The notes under the pieces are model-generated. The model was given only the letters and a program-made list of their open reading frames with translations. It made no database searches and was not told the origin of the DNA. A stretch of DNA of 64,000 nucleotides from Hymenolepis diminuta (Eukaryota; Platyhelminthes; Cestoda; Cyclophyllidea; Hymenolepididae): NCBI GenBank assembly GCA_900708905.1, contig CAADRB010000019.1, positions 337,221 through 401,220 on the forward strand. Reading direction: 5' to 3'. How positions within the stretch are numbered: the stretch's first letter is position 1; every line of letters starts with the position of its first letter. Of this stretch, positions 53,060 through 64,000 are shown in pieces. The translations under genes and the position numbers were made by a program.

Positions 53060-53202
53060 AAGAAACCGACATCGAATAATTGTAGGTTCAATGAATAATA
53101 AAGAGGAGGGAATCATAAGGATACTGAGGGTAACGTCAAGGTATCAAAGAGTCTTACTTCACTTGTTTCTGGTATTAGGTTGTATAAAATTTACTAAATA
53201 GG
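53060..53202. repeat. Diverged dispersed repeat, copy B
   Basis: Partner of the copy at 43750-43892, in the same orientation about 9.3 kb downstream. Differences by eye are roughly a quarter of positions. It is preceded by ATTATTATTATTGTTATT. The similarity fades beyond about 53202. Confidence 0.6.
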
Positions 53203-54863
53203 TAGTTCGCGTTTCAAAATTCAAACTTCATAATTCATCACCAGTTTTGCAGTAAATGCTTGTCTAGGATGGTCAATGTTTACCGACCGGTATTTTTAAC
53301 CAAGAAGGGTCGATCTTCCCGCTTCAGTTCATTTTCTTCCCATGGATGAGAAAGCAAATGATCTTACATGATATTTAACAGTTTACAGTTTTAACCAGAG
53401 TAAAATGATTTCAGCATCTTGAATTCTTATATCTTCTAAACTGCATTCACAATACAAAAATTAAAAAGTCCATTCGGTTAAATGCGTTAAATTTGTAGTT
53501 ATGTTATTCGACTCTCATTGCCAGACCATATAAAAAAATGCTTTGGAGATTGAGTGTAAATGACTTCCCTCTGTCGTCAAGTGTGCCTCGTTTGCCTATT
53601 TAATTGTAATCGCCCAAAATATACTATGATGTGATTCTGATAAGTTTGTTCTCCCTAGGTTTTTCTGGGTCCTCTATAGTAGTTTTCAATTTCATTGTGG
53701 AGTTTTTAGGTATTCTCCGATTATCAGGTAAAACACCTAGCAGATAGACACAACAAGCCTCCCTATCGATTGCAGAAACTTATTTTTTACGCGAATTATA
53801 TCTATCATTTTAAAAGTTGGTGCCATCAAATGTGAGAATAATGATAAATTCTTTATTGAATCTTTTATATTTTACCTCTAAAATTCATTAATTAGTCTGG
53901 AGAGAACATTGATATGTATTTTGCTATTTTGTTATTTTAACCCAATTTGGCCAAAATTTCCAGACGGTCACAACAATCTTTCTCCTTCAGACGAGCAATT
54001 AAATTACGTATTATTTTGAGTTTGACATAATAACTACCCAAATGATGATGAAGCTACTGCATTTCATGCTTAATTAATACAAATATTTAATGATTCAAGG
54101 TAAATTTCGGTTCACTCTTTTCTCTGTATCTTATCATTCTGAAAACATGTTTCTACTAGAAGCGTGTTTTCAATATTGTTGAAATATACCAGTATTTGAT
54201 CGTTTCTGATAAATACTTTCATACGTTGGTCCAAGGCGAAATCTTAGGACAAATAACATTTAAAAACACTATTGAATATACTAGAGGAAAACGTTGATGA
54301 AAGAACAATTTCAGTAAATAAATTCATAGAAAGTCAAGTCTAATTGCCAAAAGAGAAAAGATTAACAAGCTACATCTGTCATCTTAATGAACTAAAACCT
54401 AAAACCTGACCTCAAATTGCAATTGTACTTTTAAAACATTCTAAATGGGGTAGTGGAATTCTGCGGTTGTTTATCTTCAAAATTTAAGGCTTAATTTAGT
54501 TCTACCTTAACGTATCATTTAGTTTGTTGTAATTTACGTATGTGAGAGAGAGGTCTGGAGACTAATATGGTTTTTAATTTGTAGAGGGTGAGGTATACGA
54601 AAACTGTTTAACCTTTAAATTCTACTGTAGATTGATATGACCCAAATCAGTAAAATCACTAGAATTTATTGGCGAATGTAAGAAAACCTACAATCCTAAT
54701 AGTCTTTTATTTATATACAATAAACTACTTATTACAAAGTATAAATGTATTAAAATATGATTGTAGGGAAGAAGTATAAAACATCAGGCCCCAACTTTGC
54801 AGAATACTTTCAATTATCATTATCAAAGAAGGCATTGGGAAGAGGTGTACCTTTGATAAACAC

Positions 54864-55050
54864 CAGGCGGTGCTATGATTAGCGAGCTTGTCGGTGAAGT
54901 TAGAATTCACGGGTTCGATGTCCATCGGCGCACACCCAAAATGCTAAAGACTGCTTAATGAGGGCTCCATGGCGCTATCTCTCTACCCAAGGTGAGCGCT
55001 AGGAAATACGTCTCTAAGCGTTTGGAAGTCTTGGCAGGGAGACTTCTTTA
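54864..55050 (+). mobile_element. tRNA-derived SINE, copy 5 (internally deleted)
   Basis: The head GGCGGTGCTATGATTAGC and the B box CGGGTTCGATGTCC (54910-54922) are followed by CGGCGCACACCC, then GGCTCCATGGCG, TCTCTCTACCCAAGGTGAGCG and a degraded 3' end. The middle segment containing AGAATTCG is missing. The 3' border is uncertain by about 30 bases. Confidence 0.7.
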
Positions 55051-56574
55051 GTAAACCTGGACTCTCCAATTCTGCCTTTAGATTGTAAAGCGATTCAGTT
55101 TTTGTGAATTTAAAGGTTATTACTAAAAACAACAGTTTTTATTTACTACAACTAAGAACTTTATATTCCTCCATACAATAAGCACTGAGATATTATTATT
55201 TTAATTAAATAGATAAACAAGTTATTAAATCGAAAACCCTGCATTATCTGATCCCCACTCTCAAAGTTTCCTCCTAATGAAGCAGTTAGTGGACTTTTGC
55301 AATGCACTTAATATTCGTCATTTGACATTTTTGGGGGATAGAAAAATGACTGTGGCCTCATATCACTCGTGGTATGCAAAGTCAGCTCCCTTTATGGTAA
55401 CTGGTGCAATTCATGCTGAAGTGAAAGTATGACACATTTATTTTAAAACGCATTAATGCATATTATTTAGAAATAATACATTTTAAATAGTATTCAACTT
55501 AGAAAAGACAAATCAAAATTGAAATATTTACTTAATTTTGTTTTCTACATGTGAATTATATATAATTCCGTGGGATAAAAGGTAAATTACATTGTTTTTG
55601 AACAAAACTGAGTTCAGCTATAGGAAATAGCAAAGTAGCTTATAACGATGGCTGGAAATGCGCCATTTTTCTAAGTACTCTCCTGTTGACAAATCATTTG
55701 CATCTCCGATTTGTTTAGTTTTGAACGCCTCAAGAATTTTATATTTATGGCACTTAAGGATTGGAACTTACATATGGCGACGCAGATTTTCTTAAATGTT
55801 ACGAAATTTGAATTTAATTAACTAAATCATGGGTTATCAAGTTTGCAATAGCTTCAACCATGCATGTAACATAAACGTACCCTATGATCCATGCAGCAAA
55901 ATATTTGCACTTGGTTTTGTAAATACTCGCATAGACCTTCAAATTGCTATGAAGTTCATTCTAAATTTTTTTCACAAACCATGTCACCTGATACGAATTT
56001 GACACTAAAATGATTAGCTTGCAATTACTGGTACCATGAAGAGAGTGTTTTATAAATCTTTGTTGTTACCTTTTCTGTACTTTGGCATTCTTCGACCTGT
56101 AATATTTGGTTATGCAGGTCATATTCATGAATATATTTTCTTTCTATTAAGTTGATCAGTATTTAATTCAGAATAATTATAGGAATATTCACATTCAGCA
56201 GCGCAAAAGTAAAAAAGGTGGTTGCATTGCAAAAGTCTTCTTCAAACGACTGTTATACATACAATTTCATTTTCATCACGTTTGCAGTTTCTGGTTAGAA
56301 TATATATTTTATATATATATAGTGAATCATTCCAGAATTGTTATAATCTCATCAGCGTTGGGAAAATACTATTTTACTATTCATTTCTTTTCTTCTAAAT
56401 CAGGTATTTCTTTTTGAAAATGCAATTAAGTCTAGGTTTTCTGTTTCCGATGCTTTTCGTTCATTACTGCGAAATTATATTAATTGCATTAACTAAGTTA
56501 TTGTCATTATTATTTTTTTATGAAAAGTCCGCGAATATGCGGAATAAAAAGCAAATTCACTGAGTTAGGGAACA

Positions 56575-56597
56575 GGGAGGGGGGGTGGGGAGAGGGG
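56575..56597 (+). other. G-quadruplex-forming motif
   Basis: Four G-runs of 3, 7, 4 and 4 separated by loops of 1, 1 and 3 bases (GGG-A-G7-T-GGGG-AGA-GGGG). This meets the usual G-quadruplex pattern and stands out sharply in AT-rich surroundings. A GC-richer stretch continues to about 56760. Confidence 0.75.
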
Positions 56598-58239
56598 CTT
56601 ATTAATAGGCGGACGATGAAGTCAGTACATCGCAAGTTCTACTTAACTTGAAATCCGGGGGCCGCCGTTGTTCAATCCTCACAACTTTAATCCCAGACTC
56701 ATGTCTGCAAGGTTTTGAGTTCATTGACCGATTAGTTCTTTTCCGTGGTCGGTCATGCCAATTGAAGTATTTCTATCTGTTTATAATCAATAGCGCTATA
56801 TTTGAAAAGCCGACATTCTAGCATGTCAAAAATATATATCTTTACTTTACGGTTAAATATATTTGCCGGTGAAATTATTTCTTTGTATAGACAGTTTTAA
56901 AATTGAATATTAAAGGCTAGGATATTTAAGCTGATTTGTATCCCAAGGGAGTTTTTGTGTAAAAACGCTGAATTATATAAATTACCATCTTATTCATTTA
57001 AATCCTCTTGATATGTCTCCTTTAATAAAGCCTTTCATTTAAGCCCAGTTAGCTTTCGGATTAGATATATCCTAATGATAGCTTTGTCCTTGAAGTTGTG
57101 AATGAACTAGGAAGAAAACAATACGATCAAATTAACAAGAGATCAAAATAAATGCGGTCTCCTTTTTCGGAAGTCTAATGTAAACATAATTACTTTACTT
57201 ACAAAAGTCGCCTAAGGTAATGGGGTCTTTATGGAATTTGGCATTATGGACACGATGATAATGGTTGTTCTTTAACAAGTGCAATTACGTTGCTTTGATC
57301 GGGATATTTCCAGCCGAATTATGTACTTCTTCGGGAACACACAGAAACTTTTCGTATCTAATAGTGACTGCAGTTAGCCATTAAAAAATTTTTTAAATAT
57401 CTAAGGATTCTTCTGATTTAACTGCATCTGGTTTTATTTCTCTTAAAATTTTTAAATTAGAATAGTTTTATGATTTAAGGATCATTTATGTATTTATGCA
57501 AGCACAATACTGATTCTATTATAAATGATTTGAAAAAGAAAGATTTCACTTTGCAAGAACAGTGCCACCTGATGATGTTATGATCATCTTTATTTAGTTA
57601 TTTAAGTTTGAAATTTCCATTTACTTTTAAAATTTTCAAATTTACGACTTCCCAATCATTAAATTTCTCTACTAATGTACCATATAGTTGACCCCTCGCA
57701 ATATATTCCTACATATTTCTTTACCTATTTAATTCTGACCGTGTTTCATATGCGAATCGTGGTAGGTTTATCCATCTAGTGACTGTAATCATTTTGGGAT
57801 TTTGAAATACTTCATGAATTTTCGATTCTGCCTACACCAAAAGCTTTGGGAATGCCTATAACCGATTGATGTCAAAAATTAGTTCCAAATGGCACTGATA
57901 TTTTCATCTAAAGTTGCATCAAATATAATGTTATAGAAAACCAACTACTTAATGTCAGTAACATTTTAAACGGCATAATAACATTTAATGGGATCAGAAA
58001 TCACACTTCTAATTTTAACCCCTTAAGCATAACTCTAATTACGGTTACCTATATCCATTCTGTTTTATATTTACCCCACAAATTCTATTCCACTGATATT
58101 TACGATTATAAACCTCAGTTTTACCTCGGTAATAATCTGCTAGGGGTCAGGCCAGTGTACTATTGCGTTCTAATTCGTAAAATTAGACTACATATCGTCA
58201 AAGTCACAATTTTTCCTCCAGTAGAAGTGTAATATATCT

Positions 58240-58472
58240 GTAATTAATAATTTCCTAGCTCATTTGGGAAAGCGTTTCTCAACACTCATCTTGGATAGAG
58301 AGTGGCATTATGAATTCACAATGGTAAGAGACTCAAATTTTGCCACCCTCATAAATTATCCAGACTTAACCAGTACGGCTAGCCATTCCATTCGCCGGAT
58401 GTGTATCGATGGAAATCAAACTCGTAACCTGACATAGAAAACGTGCTTGGTGACCAATGCGCCACGGGCATA
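58240..58472 (-). mobile_element. tRNA-derived SINE, copy 6
   Basis: The minus strand reads TGGCGCATTGGTCACCAAGC, then GTTACGAGTTTGATTTCCATC (a mutated B box), then CCGTACTGGTTAAGTCTGG, GAGGGTGGCAAAATTTGAGT, ACTCTCTATCCAAGATGAG, GAGAAACGCTTTCCC and a degraded AT-rich tail (AGGAAATTATTAATTA). It is nearly full length and colinear with the copy at 61316-61557. Confidence 0.78.
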
Positions 58473-61315
58473 TATACTTTAATTAATAAATTAATTATCT
58501 TTGCCTTGTTTGCAAAATGAAGTGTGTCAATAATAAATATCCCTACTTGAGTTTCCTGGGGCAAAGTTTATCGAAGCACATGGTATATTGGTGAAGACGA
58601 TCCATATCTAAGATATTATTATTGTCATTAATTATTTCGAATTGTGAACTAACCAATAATTATACCTACAAAAGATTCGCATTTTTACAAAAAATAATCG
58701 AAATAGGAATTATTAAACACAGTCAAAGATAACTTCTTTTAAAGCTCCAAATTTAAATAAACTTTAATAATTACTTTTGTTTATGCTGTTACTGAAAAGG
58801 TCCTATTAGTGGTGTGATTTCATCAATCATGACGAAATGGTAACATTTAAGTGAATTTCACTCAACTATTAGAGTTAATAAGTTGCATTTGAACTATGTC
58901 AAATAATGGCCCTGTTTATGTGCAAAATTCGTCTGTTCAAGGTGACATTATTTAATTCTAGTGAATTGAATTATTGCTGCTCAGAAATTTATTCAGCTCA
59001 TTGTAAAATTTACAACCACCCCTCTCTGAATGTCCCTACTGAATATTTTTCGGAATCGTAAACTCCCCGCTACCCGTTACGTTATAAAAGATCCAAATAG
59101 TTGATATTTTGCCAACCTGTGATTTCCACTCTTAATTTTTACCTTAAAATCTGGACACTTCACTGAAATTAAGGCAAACGCAACAATAAAATCTTTTATC
59201 AGTGAAAAAAATTAAATTTCCATGTATCTAATTCATTTCAATATAAATTCAATTGGCGTCTACGTATGTATGACATATTTCAATTTTATTTCTACATTAT
59301 CCACGTAGTTTCATCAATTCAGAAAATTCATAAATTATCTTAACTATGTCCTTAAGTATTCCGCTGTAATTATTTGGCACGGGAGCTATCATGCAATTTC
59401 CGACGTCATATAGCGAACGTGCTGATATTTTAAGCCTTCCTCTTCTCGCCTTATTTCATCACTAAATTTAAATCCTCAGAGATCGAAACGCACAAACGTA
59501 TCCAAAAAATCATTGTACGTTCTGTTTTTCTTGAATATCATTTAACAATCAAATATTAAAGAATCCCAAACTATACCGGTTCAACAAATTTTTATTTATT
59601 CCAATTATCCTATTAATAAATGAGTAAACATAAAAAATATTCACCCAAGACTATTACAATATTCATTATTCATTAGTTCGGACTTCATTATGAATAATTG
59701 TGTTTCTAAGTTCGATTATTTCCTTTTCAGTTCCATAAAATGTACAATAACTGAATGGAAAGTAAAAATTCTTTACCAATAATGCTAGGTAATTAGAATG
59801 AATTCAGTAAAAAACGACTCCTGTTAATTAATAAAAAACAATCTTCAGTTAGAAAGCGTGATTTTTGTCTTTTGGGTTGGAAATTTAGTAAAGAGATTAA
59901 CTTCTACTGCTAGTCTAACAAAGCCGACTAACTAATGAATCACTCAATGGTTTTTTGACGTTTAATTAACTCACTCCTGATACTGGGTAGTTTGAATTGT
60001 AAAAGCGATCGTCTGGAATATATCTGCAAGGATGGCGGAAAGTACGAGGATGACAGATGCCTCAAGTACCCAAATGTCGAAAAATACCATCAGGGACCAT
60101 TCTGAAGTATCCCAATGTAAACTACGGTGAATTAATATTTGAATATGTCTTTTTTCAATTAGTTGGACTGCGCCCGTTTCCATTGCATATGAGAGTTAAG
60201 TTTTCGATAATTTTATTGAATATAAAAGATCTAAATTAAAAATTGTGATCAAATGGATTATTTTCTAGGAAATAAGTGCTCTATTAGTCGGTCTGTAAAG
60301 AATTCCGAAATAGCATTTGTTTATAAGTTACTTTTAATGTTATAATCACTATTACGGCATGGTCTTTTAAATAGCGCTTATGAATTTGTGCAGCTTATAC
60401 ACAATCTAGAACAAAATTTATGGTGAGTGTTTTCATAAACGCCATCAAATACGTTAGTTCAAAAATTACTTTAAAACATTTTCCCATCAGTTTAAAAAAA
60501 ATATGCTACTGTAATCATGTGGGTTTGTCCTCACACCACTTCCCGAGTAAGAACTGGCTATCTCAGCATCCACTCAAGGCTGATATACGGGAATTCTACC
60601 CTGCCAATAGTCATACAGGTGTTTTAACAGATGTTTAACAATAGAAGGATTACTTTACTTTAGTAGTTCTTATTAAAATTATTTAAGTGTTGATCATAAG
60701 ATAATCCAAATAAATATAATTTTTAAATTGTAATAGTGAATAAACGAACACTTGGCTCAGTGAAGAATTAAGATTCCTTAAGAAGGTAGAAAGTAATTCA
60801 ATATTTATTGCTGAATCTTGTCCATTTCACGCCGAGATTATGACTAATTATGTTTATAATATTTTTAACATAATGAAAAGGATGATAGATGAATAAAACT
60901 TTTTTTGGAAATATTTCTAGCAGTAGGCTACTTCTTGGTTTAATGTGATAAGGATTAAAGATAGGTGACTCCTTACCTCTTTTCGTAAGATTAAGTGCTG
61001 AAATAATTTATAACCTGCATGAGGTCCAAGAAACTTTTGTATTTTTATGGTGTCGTGTAATAAATCAGTAAGCCCGGTACCATTATTATGAACTTTAGAG
61101 CATCTAATCTTCCTTCATGATCATCTATGGTGTGTAGATTTGTACTCCATGACCTCATAATTCGTCACCGCATAAAAATCCAACCGGTGCATTATCACTA
61201 ATGTGTAATCATTTTGATATGCTAGCCATTAGAAGAAGAAGTGGTCGAAAAACATAAAAGAGCCTGACAGTACTTAACGTCTGGTAGTACCTTGACTATT
61301 CGAAAAAAATATACC

Positions 61316-61557
61316 CGAAGTGGTTGCGCTAATGGCACGTTGGTTATCACACACTTCACATGTCAGAGGTCACGGTTCCGGTTCCCATCAGTGCACACCC
61401 AGCAAGCAGAATGGTTAAGTCAGGCTAATATAGAGGTGGCAGAATTCGAGTCTCTCACCAGTGAAGCCCCATAAAGCCACTCTCTACCCAAGGTAAGCGA
61501 CGGAAAACGCTTTATTGAATAAGATCGGGCATTATTATATCTCTCATTATTATTATC
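61316..61557 (+). mobile_element. tRNA-derived SINE, copy 7
   Basis: The head TTGCGCTAATGGCACG and a mutated B box CGGTTCCGGTTCCC are followed by AATGGTTAAGTCAGGCTAAT, GAGGTGGCAGAATTCGAGTC, CCACTCTCTACCCAAGG and GAAAACGCTTTATTG. It ends GATCGGGCATTATTATA with a further ATTATTATTA stretch. This is one of the two most complete copies and a good reference for the family. Confidence 0.78.
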
Positions 61558-61608
61558 TGACTAAGTAAATTAATCAACTGGTACTGGTGGGCTCTGAACC
61601 CGGTTTAC

Positions 61609-61665
61609 TTCACTCAGGAAAGAGGGGATAAATCCTACGATCTGAACATTGGAGCATTAGAATGT
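61609..61665. repeat. Possible diverged repeat, copy B
   Basis: Partner of 46647-46700. It begins about 50 bases after the end of SINE copy 7. Only about 45 bases align well. Confidence 0.35.
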
Positions 61666-64000
61666 GAAGCAGTGGACCATACCCAATAAGTAAAAAGTAA
61701 ACAACTTGAATCTGAAAATTTAATCTTGTAGGCCTTTTGAAGAACTGAATTAGACTTCTGCTTATTCTTGATCCCCTCGTTAATCCATATTAGAAGTTTT
61801 GTGTTCAGTTGATTCCCCTCGATGAAAAAGTGGAATTTGTTTTGCCCTATCTTGTAAATAAATTAGATTAATGTTAGTCACAAAAATCGCGCCACCTAAA
61901 TGTTCACACACTTTTGTTTCCGTGAACTGGAAATTTCGGGTTTTCCAACTTATCAAATTCCATTCTTGCGAACCACTTTTCCTGTTATGGCATTTGGTAT
62001 TAAAAGTACATCTGACTAATAATCGTGTTGAAAATAAGAAACAACAATGTGTTGTACTTTAAAGCAAAACATTAAAATTGTTTATATTTGATCTAGTCAA
62101 GTGTATCTAAATCACGGTTAATAGGATGATGAATTTCGGTTTGTTTATCATTAAACCGAAGACCATTTATTTGTGTTTAGAGGCAATCTCCACACCTTAT
62201 TTCCACTTTTCCTCATAATTGTAGTATATTTCTAGCAATAGACAAGGATTTCTGCCACGATCTATTAAATTATGCCCATACTTCTATTTTGGCAAAGAAT
62301 AATGGGTATATTTGTTATTGTAACGAGAATCGTTGTACTATTTTTATTGTCCCGTTACAAACCAACTTGCTGTCAAATTTCGCCTCACAAATAATTAAAC
62401 TTCAATATTTTGGGGCTTATCTACATTAATGAATTTTTCCATATTTCAAAATCCACTTCCCGTTTAATACTCAGAAAGTGCAAATCTCATGGAAAATGTA
62501 CTGGGTGTATGCATTTTAATTTATATAATTTCGATTCGTCCCGAAAATTCAAAATTCGGTCCTTTTACTATCGTCGATAGATTAAGAAACCATAATTTAT
62601 CGATATTCCGCGAAAATCGTTAAACTCCAACGGCAGCTTCCAGCTGCTCCTACTCAGTGGTTGCGATCCAATAACGATTTTCATTGTTTTAGAGAAGAAA
62701 AAAATTTCCCATCACTAACAAGGTCTTTAAACATAAATTGTCTGGCAACAGGTCTTGCTCCCTACACTTTCTCATATGTGCTATAAGATTTTTAACATAA
62801 AAGATCAAGCTTTATTATCAAGAAGTCAATCAATTTTATGATAAATTTGCTGTTTAACGCATGATAAAATAGACTGATTTATATCTTATTTCTTTTGAAT
62901 GCAATAAAGCATTTATTTTTATAACCGCTTTAATGTAACTCAATGATTTTGAATTTAGAGATTTGCTGTTTGCTGTTTCGAAACAGGTTGAAAGTTCCAC
63001 CAAAATGGCTGAGTTATCAATAACTCAAATTCATATTTGTTTATAAATTACTAATATTTCTATGCTTTAAATATACTGAACGTTTTAGAGTATTTATTAG
63101 CTTTGTTGGGATGTCAAAATTAACCCCTGCCGTCCATATGGGAAGAATTAGAAAACCCTTTACTATATATCAGCCGATAGCTCATGTTTTCAAAAATACA
63201 CTTGACATTGAAGTTGTATTTGCATGATAACTGGAGATTTTCAGGATTAAATTAATTCATGAATTTGTTCAACATTTCAAACACAAAAAATTGAGCCCCT
63301 TTAATTTTAAGTAAGTGTTTTCTAACAAATCAATTTAAATCTGTTAATTATGAAATAAAACTTTGCAATTAACTTAAAAAGTGATTTAATATTACTTTAC
63401 AATAATTTTCTAAACTTCCAATATTCGACGTTCAAAATAGATCCAAAATAATCTTTTATTGTTTCAATTAAAATACAATTTGAAGAGTCAGATGTAGAGC
63501 CTTCGATAATTTATTTGCTTAGGAGAGAGTATTTAATTCAGGCGACAGGAGGTCGTTTGCATTTAAAGTTGGTTTTTCTCAGCGAAGATTGATATTCACT
63601 TGTCAATGTCGGAAATTCATTTCTAAAGTATACAAGTGATCAAGTAGGCTTTTCTTGCGAAATGAGGAAAATTAAGGGTATAAATACCATAATGAAATCC
63701 CATTCAGATGAGCGAAATTTCGAGACACATCGTCCAATCTGCTTGCTCAATTTCTTAATCTAATTATTCCTCTTTAAATCTTCCCTATGCAAAATCAGCA
63801 ATTATTATTATTATTTTCATTAACTTGCCAACCTACTAATTTTGCATGCAATGAAAAATGATTTAGTATTATCTACGTCAACACCATTTATTATGCGCCA
63901 GATTTAACAGCCTAACAGAAAATAGGTATTATATTTTTAATATGAGGTAACAATGAACTGTTAGTTCTAACATTTTCATTTGAAAAATGTGAGAGCGTTA

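Larger units (their letters stand above)
47853..64000. other. Intergenic DNA with SINEs and repeats
   Basis: AT-rich sequence holding SINE copies 5-7, repeat copy B, the 24-bp palindrome and the G-quadruplex motif. A tRNA-like B box (GGTTCAATTTCC on the minus strand) lies at about 49309-49320 without a matching tRNA structure. No gene was recognised up to the window end. Confidence 0.55.

Noticed and set aside
1..64000. CRISPR arrays, rRNA genes, LTR pairs
   Set aside because: No regularly spaced repeats, no rRNA-like sequence and no long direct-repeat pair were seen on reading; a computed self-alignment was not possible.

Overview
The window is eukaryotic nuclear DNA, AT-rich by eye, with one recognisable protein-coding gene split by large GT-AG introns. 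The rest is intronic or intergenic DNA carrying old, degraded repeats. The gene is a metazoan-type subtilisin/kexin proprotein convertase (furin/PCSK family). Low gene density, multi-kilobase introns and tRNA-derived SINEs indicate an animal. From memory the protein looks invertebrate, possibly flatworm-like, but the sequence does not prove any species or phylum.

Positions 1-20.73 kb hold the 3' half of the convertase gene on the + strand. Four coding exons are seen: 2532-2752, 8615-8831, 16006-16207 and 19584-20284. They join in frame with consistent phases to give 446 residues: the end of the peptidase S8 domain including the catalytic serine, the complete P (homo B) domain, and a cysteine-free Ser/Pro/Asn-rich tail that ends in a hydrophobic segment directly before the stop. 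A poly(A) signal lies at 20703-20708. The signal peptide, prodomain and catalytic Asp and His exons lie outside the window to the left. Introns 1 and 2 contain three copies of a tRNA-derived SINE.

From 20.73 kb to the end (about 43 kb) I find no convincing gene. This part contains four more copies of the same SINE, a wrecked mariner-type transposase (minus strand, about 47.2-47.85 kb), a diverged repeat pair (43.75 and 53.06 kb), a possible second repeat pair (46.65 and 61.60 kb), a G-quadruplex motif, several perfect palindromes or hairpins, and a 335-base assembly gap (44824-45158). Most open frames of 60-110 codons here look like chance in AT-rich DNA.

No CRISPR array, rRNA, intact tRNA gene, operon or prokaryotic signal is present. 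I saw no convincing undescribed system. The most interesting items are the unusual C-terminus of the convertase, the SINE family with an ATT-rich tail, and the repeat pair that shares an open frame but diverges evenly at all three codon positions.
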